From: Balaenoptera acutorostrata
Taxonomy: Eukaryota > Chordata > Mammalia > Artiodactyla > Balaenopteridae
NCBI RefSeq assembly: GCF_949987535.1
Contig: NC_080079.1
Coordinates: 8,312,001 to 8,376,000, forward strand
DNA: 64,000 bases
Reading direction: 5' to 3'
Shown in pieces: positions 56,116 through 64,000 of the stretch. How positions within the stretch are numbered: the stretch's first letter is position 1; each line of letters begins with the position of its first letter. Made by a program: the position numbers and the translations under genes. The notes beneath the pieces are model-generated. The model did no database searches, was not told where the DNA came from, and worked only from the letters and a program-made list of their open reading frames with translations.

Positions 56116-57404
56116 TGATAGGCTACCTATCTGTGCCCCAGTCTGCAGGTCCTCAGATGGGCCTCTCCTGGATCAGGAATTATGTTTGGAGGCTGTTTAT
56201 ACATCAAAATACAAAATTTAAGCACTTCAATATTGAACAGCCCTCACTCCTACCTCTGGGATGGAGAATGGAAACAGTAAACAAACAGGCTTTCTGTTTT
56301 ATCCACTGGAGTTTGGTAGCTTGGGTTTAGAAAAGATTTAAGAATTTTATCCAGGTTGTTACAGTGGTTGCAATTTGGGTTGGATACACAAAGCATCGGA
56401 TTTTCAACCTTCTTAGAAATAGAAATGGATTCTTAGCTACAGACTTTATAACTGGATGTGATGGCTTACCCTCCTTTCCATGTGGAGGAGAAAATGTGCT
56501 TAGGGGAAGGGAAAGGAAGTGTTTGCTGCTCCCAGAGCTCCCCATCCTTTATGCCTGAGCCCTTCTAAAGCACTCTGCCTTTCAGCATGTGAATTACAAC
56601 TTGGAGCAAGTCATCAGTGAAACCCAGGTGTGAAGGAAAGACCCAAGACTTAAAAAAAATTGTTTCCTGATTGTACCCCGAAGAGTAGATGTAATTAAAT
56701 TGAATTAAAAAACTACTATGCCCTGCTTTTGGTATATGCCTAGTGTTGTGATCTAAATCAGGTTATTGTAGCTTGAGAACAGGGATCTACTTTTCTTACG
56801 GTACAGGGGTATTTATATAATATAGTCCCTAAATGGCAAAAGGGCATATTACAAATGCTTTTAATATACTGCATTTGCTTACCTGTTCTTACATCTGTTA
56901 CTTCCTAAAAGTCATCTGAAAGTTATGGAAGAATAAAAGTTAATTGGCATTACCAAATCATTAATTTGGGTTGACTCTAGAAGGTAGTGCCACAAAATTG
57001 ATCGGTTTATTCAATTCAGTGGAAAAGAAGAAAGTAAGTGAAGCTGGTTGACCAAAGTCTTCTGTGTGCAAGTGGCAATGTAGATATTGTTTCTGTGATT
57101 TGATCCCGCATTAATGTAATATTCTCTGTTGGCAGAAGTATTTTAGCGGGAAAAAAATGCTTCTCAGCTACATTTTTCTTTTCCATTGGGTTCTTAATCT
57201 TTAACGTTTTGTCTTATACAAATAACGAGCACAGGTGCGGTGGGCATGAGTTCTTTAGGAATGCATCAGGGAACATGAGTCTGCCTTCCAGATGGAGGTC
57301 ACCTGCCCCCATGCCCACCAGCAATACTGGAGGGGAGGTCATATAACCCCACATCGTCACCGACCCTTGACACTATCCAGCTTTCTCCTTTCTGTGCAGC
57401 TAAT
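56116..57404. other. Unique, AT-rich sequence
   Basis: No repeat or exon recognised. Confidence 0.4.
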
Positions 57405-59520
57405 AGTTGCCAGTTGATACCTCATCATTTAAATTTCTATTTCTCTGATTGCAAATGACTTTGAGCATCTCTTTATACATTGTTAGTCTTTTGAGTTTTC
57501 CTCTTCTGTGAGTAGCCTGTTCAGATCCTTTGCCCATTTGTCTACTGGGGCTTTTTCTTCCTTACATATCATGGGTATTGATTTTTTGTCAGATTTAAAC
57601 ATTGCAGGTATCGGCTCTCAATATGTTATCTGGCTGTTCATGTTGTCCGGGGTGCCCCTTGTGCAATGTAAATCCTTTATCTCAATACAAGCAACTTCAC
57701 CAATTATTTTGCCTTATGGTTTGTACTTTTGAGGTTTTATTTCAGAAGTTTTTCCCCATCTCTAGGTCACAAAGATATTTTCCTATATTTTCTTCTATTA
57801 TCGTCATGGTTTTGCTTTTCACATTTAGCTCTTTAATCCATTTGGAGTTCACCTTTTTGAGTGGTCTTAGGTAAGGATCCGGTTTTAGCTTTCCCCATAT
57901 GGAAAGCCAGATTTCCCAATGGCACAGAGTGAAAATTCTACCTTGCTTCATAACATTCTCACGTTGTGTATTGTTCCCATTACACGTAAGTCTGTATCTA
58001 AGCTCTCTCATTTGTTACATTTGTCTGTGGTCTGTTTTTGTCCCAGTACCATGATTTCTATTTCTTTCCCCCCCCCCCTTTTTTTCAACTGTGACTTTGT
58101 GATGTGTCTTAATACCTAGTTGGACAAGTTAAGGCTATCTTAGCTGTTTCAGGACTTTTTTCTTTCCATACATATTTTAGAATAAGTGTATTGAATTTCT
58201 CAAAAATCCAACTAGATTTTTTATTGCATAGAATTTACTTATATTTACAATTAATTGATTTATAGATTAATATGTAGGGGTGAGAATTGAATCTTTATGA
58301 TACTAAGTTATCCATGAAAGAGCATGGAATTCTATCTTGTCATTTGTTCAGGACATCATCTAAGTCCTTTACTAAAATTTCAGAATTGCCTCCTTACAGG
58401 TCTTCTGTATTCTTGGTTAGATAAATTCCAAAGTATTGACAGTTCCAGCCATAATTAGCTACTATTGTGAATTTATCTTATCTTGTGTTATATTGTCTAA
58501 TTTGTTATCACTGGTGTACCGAAATGTTACTGGTTTTTTAAAAATTTATCTTTCATCAACCTATCTTGCAAAACTATGTCTTATTTTGCCTGATGATTCT
58601 GCTGGTCTTTCCTGGATAAATGATCAGATGATTAATCTTTAATAATAAAGATTTTTTCTCTTTCCTTCTTAAATTTACACTTTTTTATCCTTTTTTCCCC
58701 TATAACATTGACCACAGCTTCCAGGACCATGTGAAACAATAACAGTGATGGTGGACACCTGGCCTTGAATCCAGTCTTAAAGGGAATGCATCTAAATTGA
58801 TTCTATTAATTATAATGTTTGTTACAGATTTTTGGTACATAACCTTTATCAGGATAAGAAAGTTCCCTTTTATTTGTAGTTTGCTAAGAGTTTCTTTCCT
58901 AATTAGGTGTTGAATATTAAGAAATGCTTTTCAGATTCAGATAATGCATTGACAATTCATTGATTCAGATTATCATACAATTTTTGTCTTTTGGTCCATT
59001 GCCGTGATGAACTACGTAGATAAGTTTTCTCCTGTTGAACCAACCTTGTATTCCTAAAACAAGGCTAGCTTTCTTATACTGTATTAAAAAATAAGCTGTT
59101 GGATTCAGTTAGCTAATATTTGACTCAGGATTTTTTTACATCTGTATTCATAATAAAATGAGCTCATTATATTCTTTTCATATATTTTCATTCTGTGGTT
59201 TTAGAATCAAGATTACACTAGCCACATAAAATGATCTAAGCAGCTTTCACTCTTTTTCTGTTTCCTAGAATAAAACTGTTATGAGATGGGAATTTTGGCC
59301 TTTTAAAAAGTTCGGTAAATTCACTTGTAAAACCACTGGAACTTCTTTACAAAGACTGGCTGACTCCCATTTTAATTTCTTTACTATTGTTGGTCTCTTT
59401 GGGTTCTCTCTTGTTGCGTCAACTCTGGCATTTTATATTTTTCCTAGGAATTTATTATTTTCAAATTTGTTAAGCTTATAATACTTTCTTGTTGTATTTT
59501 TGGTCTCTATTCTATGAAGC
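57405..59520 (-). mobile_element. Decayed L1 ORF2 (antisense), 2.1 kb
   Basis: The antisense text runs 'ctgttcagatcctttgcccatttgtctactgggg', 'ggttttgcttttcacatttagctctttaatccatttggagttcacctttttg', 'aggtcttctgtattcttggttagataaattccaaagtatt' and 'acagatttttggtacataacctttatcaggataagaaagttccc', matching ORF2 from its 3' half toward the endonuclease. Many stops and indels. Confidence 0.85.
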
Positions 59521-60199
59521 TCAGTATCTTCTGTGATGTGGACAGATCAGGGATTTCTCCTGCAGAAACTGCAGTACAACCCCTGGTTTCGGGTTTGGTT
59601 GCATGAGAATAAGCTATAGGCGTGGGTGGTCTTTTCCATTTCTGAGGCCTCCCTGAGTTTGTGGACTAAATGCGTTTTGGCATTGCTGTTTCAGAGAGCC
59701 CTGTACCCTTACAGTGGGAGAGAAAGGGGAAGGCCTGAGCTTCAGACTTTTGAAAACTTTTTTTCTGATCTGGGCTAGAGTGTGGCAGCCCCATGTGTTG
59801 GTGGTGGGTTGGGGGGACAGGAAAGAACCTTCCTAGACTTTGTGTCCTGGTTTCTCACAGTGAGTTCCTTTTCATGCAAACAGTGATTCCACAGAGATGA
59901 ACGCTCCTTCTCTTTTAGGTTTCATGCATTAAGTGACCACAGGAGCAGCTCCAGAATTTCCATTTTGAGGAATTTAAATCCTAAGCAATCCCACTGGAAG
60001 AAGGGGCTAGAGATTTCCTGGCAGCTAAAGCCACCCCCAAGAACCCCTCGTGACTAGCACTGGGTGGGCCTGCGCCTAAGTGCATCTTGGGCCCCGTGAT
60101 GGGCCAGAGCCTAGTGGGAACAGACTTAGACCTACAGGAGGTCATTACTGCCCATCGGCCTGCAGAACAGGAGCTGAGGAGGGGCGCTTCAGGGCAGCA
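59521..60199. other. Unique or unidentified sequence
   Basis: 59981-60200 leads into an old repeat; the minus-strand frame there (59981-60319) is not recognised as a gene. Confidence 0.35.
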
Positions 60200-60510
60200 C
60201 AAAGATGCAGCCACCAATAGGACCCCCGGGGCCAAAGTAGGGAGGGACATGGAAGGGTTAGGGGGAAGGAGTAGTACCCAGATCTCTCTCTCCCCCACCT
60301 TCCTATCTCCTACTGACACCTCTTATTGACCATAACCAATCAGAAACCAGAGGGCAAGGATGCTCATTCCACAAGGGTCAGCTTTCAGGATGCAGACGAC
60401 CGAGGGGGACAGAGATGGGAGCGGATGCACGGAGAGAAATCAGCACAAAGGTTAGATGTGATCATATCTGGAAATTGTCCTGCACATAGTAGGTGACCAA
60501 GAAATGCTGT
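60200..60510. mobile_element. Old interspersed repeat, family uncertain
   Basis: 'cctactgacacctcttattgaccataaccaatcagaaaccagagggcaagg', then 'cacaagggtcagctttcagg', resembles a decayed mammalian repeat. The end (60475-60505) has a MIR/L2-like 'cctgcacatagtaggtgacc'. Confidence 0.4.
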
Positions 60511-61375
60511 ATCTCCAGGGATACTGAGCAGCCTCTGACTAATCTGAGTTCAATGTCTCCCCAGGTGTCTGTTGGTATGATTTCTTAACAGTTTTGACAA
60601 CAGCATCTTATTGTTTACAAATGGAATATCTCAAGCCAAAGCAAGTTTCCCCAGGTCAAACTAAAAATGAAATCACAGAGCAGAGGCAACACTGAGGAGA
60701 GAAAATGAGCTGCAAGTGTACGGGACCCATGAACTAAGAATGAGGCTGATCAAAAAATGCCAAATCTATAGAGTCTAGGAGTGAGAACAAACATGTTGAA
60801 AATTAAATATGAAATGGGTGATTATGTAGTAATGAGATTGAGGACATTACAAAGGACACTGCCATTTAAACTACCACATCTCAACAGAGTGATGAACGGG
60901 AAAAACCCTCCAGCTTTGTAATTATAATCATCGTTGCCATAACAACTTACTATCTCTCTTTGTGAGCAGCTATCTCGAGACTATATTTTTAGCAATGACT
61001 GTGCCTGAACGTGTGTTTTTCTTTATATAGCAGCTAATTTTTCAAATTACCGATCTTAAAAAAAAAAAAATCCATTTTCATTCTCTCTGAGTGTAAACGT
61101 CTCAGGGATAATTAGGGAAATGAGCAAGTGTGAAAGTTCGTTATGAAAAATGCTATAAAAGTATTGATGTCTTGACAACATTTGTTTCAACAGAATGTTC
61201 CCTGGACCTGTACGCTCTATTGTTCCTTGTCAAGCAGCTTAACATAAATCTTCTCCGTGGGGCTCATAAATATTTGAAAAATTATTAGCTCTGTAAGGTG
61301 TTTGAGGATTTTTTGACAAGTACAGATTTGTTGTGGAACAGAAGTTGGCTTAGCAGAATCCTGAGTCTCAGGAAC

Positions 61376-61399
61376 GAATGAATGAATGAATGAATGAAC
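61376..61399 (+). repeat. (GAAT)n microsatellite
   Basis: Six tetranucleotide units within 'cgaatgaatgaatgaatgaatgaac'. Confidence 0.9.
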
Positions 61400-61670
61400 A
61401 CGGGCTTACCTTGCTTAACAGAAATGCACATAAACAGATTCCCAACTGAAGCAAACCATGCGTTGACAAAACAAAACAAAGCACCCTTTGAAGAACTCAG
61501 AAACCAGAAGGGATTCTGAGCTGCCATTCTGGTTTCCAAATTTGCCCCAGCTACTACACCCAGCTGGAGGGGTTGCTTTCATAGCTTGGCAAATATCCAA
61601 GATTAGTTAGCACTTTACTGAGCTCCACTTACACTATTGCGAGATGAAAACAGCCGTTTGTTAGGGTCCT

Positions 61671-61702
61671 AGACTCAAGTTAAATAAGACTCAAGTTAAA
61701 TA
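61671..61702 (+). repeat. 16-bp exact tandem duplication
   Basis: agactcaagttaaata twice in a row. Confidence 0.95.
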
Positions 61703-62859
61703 CATTATTAGGTTGAGAACAAAAAGGTCTCAGAAAAAAGCACTCTCTGCTGATGCCATGAAAGACCCTTACTCATGATTAGTCATGCAACAATGACTTA
61801 CTGAGAATTTTCCATCTTTCTTGTACTCTACTGTGTCTGTGGAGGATGTGAAATTAGCAGATTATAATAATTACCAGTTTATAAAGATTTTATAGACACT
61901 GAGCAAGGGGCAGTGAAGAGCATGTCTTATCACTGCTGCTGGTTGGTGCACTGGGGGAACTAAGTTTGGGTGGGTGCGTGAGCCTGAGTCCTGTGCAGAG
62001 GGCTTGGACTTATGTGAGATGGGTAAGCACTTTAGGTTCTTCGATAGGAGAGCAACATTATACATGGGTGTTTCAGGGAGAAAGCTGGTAGCTTCCCATG
62101 TGGGGTGAACAGCAAGTCACAGAGGCCAGAAGCAGAGATACCTGCCAAGCAAGTGTCCCGGTAATCTGACGCGAGGCTCTGAGCAATGGACCAGGATACT
62201 GCCAGTGGGAATGGAGGAAGAGGCGAGTTAAAGAAGACGTGCCACAAGAAGCAACAGGATTCAGAGACGTGTCAGCAGTCTTAGAAGGTAAAGCATAAAT
62301 GGGGCAAAGTCTTCATCTGGGAAGCTGAAGAATGAGGGAATCCTCCCTGGCAGATAAGCTGGGGTTGAGAAGCAGGATGAGGCTTGGTGAACAAGAGAAT
62401 GAGGTCAGCTTGGCCACGCCCTCTTCCTAAACTTCATGAACTCTGGCTGTGCCCTGCAAATTTCCAGGCGAGCAGCCCCAGAGATGGAGAATCAGAGGTA
62501 GACAAAGGCAGCTCCAGCAACCGTGCAGCAGGTTGCTACATTGGCATCAGTGCCAATTCTTGTTCTGTGTGTTCTGCTTGCTTTAATTATGTGCCTCTCC
62601 ACGGAAAACAAACAAGCAAGCAATAATACAGAGAACAGTGATTAGTGGGATTCATTTCCTGATTCGAGGGATGTGCTGAGAATCACGATTGAGTGGGACA
62701 TTCTCTGATCGTTTACCAGACGCTGCAGCGGAGGTGTATGTTATTTTAGTTACCTAAGAGGTGCCAGGAAAGTAACGCGTTTTCAAAACTTGTGGGTTTG
62801 GGGCCATCAAGATTCAGACTGCCTGACTTTAACTATTGCCTAAAGGCAGGAGAGAAGGA

Positions 62860-62942
62860 TTTAGTCCGACTGCCACTAGTTTGCTTTGTGTCCTTGGGTG
62901 AGTCTGGGCCTCAGTCTCCTCCCCCGTAAAATGGGAGGGAGA
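62860..62942 (-). mobile_element. MIR SINE fragment (antisense)
   Basis: 'gtgtccttgggtgagtctgggcctcagtctcctcccccgtaaaatggg' is antisense MIR. Confidence 0.8.
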
Positions 62943-63070
62943 AGGTTAGTCTCAAACTTTAACTGTATCAGAATTATGTGAGGAGCTTCTAGACGTGCCA
63001 GCGCCCAATCCCACCCCTCAGGAGATCCTGTAGGTCCTGGGCATCTGCGTGTTTAGCAAGCTCTGGGGTC
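62943..63070. mobile_element. hAT MITE fragment (MER5 type)
   Basis: 'ggttagtctcaaactttaactgtatcagaattatgtgaggagcttc' and 'atcccacccctcaggagatcctg' match a MER5-like element, abutting the MIR. Confidence 0.65.
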
Positions 63071-63834
63071 TCTGGTAGAGGTAGTGCAGGGTGCAATCCT
63101 GCCTGGATGGAGGATTCCAGGTGACCCTCTCGCTTGCGCTTTGTACAGCCGGCTGGAACTTCTGGGTGTGTCACTTGCTGCTTTTTTGCCACTGAAGCCC
63201 CGTGTGGACTTATTTTGTTGTCTGGAGTGCCTGGCTTTAGATAAAAGAGCCCCTGTGAGTGAGCCCCGGGGGATATATCCTGGAAGAGGGTGGGAAAGCA
63301 TCCAGAGGGGGTCACGGACCAGCCCAGCCCAGGCCTGCTTGGAGAGTAGACGGAGGGGAAGGGGGCCTTCCTCTTCTCTCACTCTGGAGACCTCTGCCGG
63401 CTCTGGGTTCCAGAATGTCCTGGGAAGTTGACAACCAAGTCCAAGGCCTCCTGGCCCTTGGGGATAGGACAGGGCCCTGCCTCAGCCTGCCCCCCTCTCC
63501 CACCCCCCCACCCCTCCCCATCCATTCTGCTTTGGCCTGAGGTCTGGGAGACCAGGAAACCTGCCTTAAAAGATGGCCTGGTTAATCGGTCTGTGTGGGG
63601 ACAATGAGAGAAAACCAGGCGGCAAATGGGGGAGGCCAGAGGCAGAGGACAGCCCAAGCCTGATCACTGTGTGGGTTCAGAAGTGTGACTCCAGGGAAAT
63701 GGGGAGGCCTTGCCTGGGTGCCCAGACCCAACTCAGTGGCACCCTGGAATGGTAGGGTCCACAGGGACTGGGAAGGTGATAGCCCAACCGAGAGTTGAGG
63801 GTCAGTCTGTCCCTGGGGTCAGCAGAAAGGCTCC
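63071..63834. other. Unique, GC-rich sequence
   Basis: Overlapping GC-driven frames only; no exon supported. Confidence 0.35.
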
Positions 63835-64000
63835 CCAAAGATGTTTCTACCTGAATCCTGGGGATCCATGAACCGGTTAGGTTACATGGCAAAATGGCCT
63901 TTGCATATGTGATTGAGGTTACCACCTTAAGAGAAGGGGATTATCCTGAATTATTTGGGTGGGTCCATCTGATCCAGGAGTAGAGAATTTTCCCCAGCTG
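63835..64000 (+). mobile_element. MLT1-type LTR, cut by window end
   Basis: 'ggttaggttacatggcaaaatggcctttgcatatgtgattgaggttaccaccttaagagaaggggattatcctgaattatttgggtggg' is the 5' half of an MLT1 LTR; the rest lies outside. Confidence 0.85.

Larger units (their letters stand above)
60511..62859. other. Repeat-poor AT-rich unique block
   Basis: About 2.3 kb without recognisable transposon except simple repeats. It contains an RFX X-box-like GTTGCCATAACAAC at 60933-60946 and AT-rich homeodomain-like words nearby ('gtaattataatcatc'). No coding exon recognised. A candidate for conserved non-coding DNA. Confidence 0.4.

Noticed and set aside
1..64000. CRISPR arrays, operons, phage or plasmid features
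   Set aside because: Base composition, MIR/L2/L1/SINE content and lack of compact genes show mammalian nuclear DNA; the tandem repeats are minisatellites or transposon modules without spacer-repeat structure.

Overview
This is vertebrate nuclear DNA, almost certainly from a whale or dolphin. It carries five near full-length copies of a tRNA-derived SINE of the CHR type, whose minus strand has Pol III A/B boxes and opens with the GGGCTTCCCTGGTGGCGCAG signature. These SINEs are characteristic of Cetacea (and hippopotamus). It also carries a young cetartiodactyl-type LINE-1 and a general background of old mammalian repeats (MIR, L2, MLT1 LTRs, hAT MITEs, decayed L1). I see no BovB or Bov-tA copies as expected in a ruminant, and no prokaryotic features, CRISPR arrays or RNA genes. 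Family names for old repeats are from pattern memory, not from a database search.

Layout: 1-275 is the 3' end of a young L1. 276-11800 is mostly unique sequence with MIR fragments and old L1; it holds the only hint of a host gene, two candidate minus-strand exons (5784-5603 and 3272-3165) with compatible splice phase and a good polyadenylation site at 2962-2957. 11800-24010 has MLT1 LTRs, MIR, a GAT-rich microsatellite, one CHR SINE and G-rich tracts. 24023-31419 is the centrepiece: a complete 7.4-kb L1 with perfect 12-bp target-site duplications, a YY1-type site at its 5' end, a tandemly duplicated CpG-rich 5'UTR module, intact ORF1 (288 aa) and intact ORF2 (1272 aa) with all endonuclease, reverse transcriptase and zinc-knuckle residues present. 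31432-37800 holds MIR/L2 pieces, an old LINE with a 42-bp palindromic AT array, a hAT MITE and a CHR SINE. 38031-39380 is a 5'-truncated L1 that carried about 150 bp of downstream DNA with it (3' transduction), flanked by perfect 16-bp duplications. 39529-42870 contains another SINE, a decayed L1 5' region, and an L2 split by an L1 which is itself split by a SINE. 42880-57400 is unique sequence mixed with MIR, L2, MLT1, paired CA/TG microsatellites, a long copy of an ancient repeat, one more SINE and a MIR split by L1. 57405-59520 is a 2.1-kb decayed antisense L1 ORF2. 60500-62850 is repeat-poor and AT-rich and may hold conserved regulatory DNA. The window ends inside an MLT1 LTR.

Working together: the only protein system demonstrable here is the L1 machinery (ORF1p RNA chaperone plus ORF2p endonuclease/reverse transcriptase). 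By family knowledge such machinery in trans mobilises the tRNA-type SINEs; their insertions here show the same hallmarks (target-site duplications, A-rich tails, TTTT/AA-like cleavage). No confirmed host protein-coding gene could be identified; the window looks intergenic or intronic.
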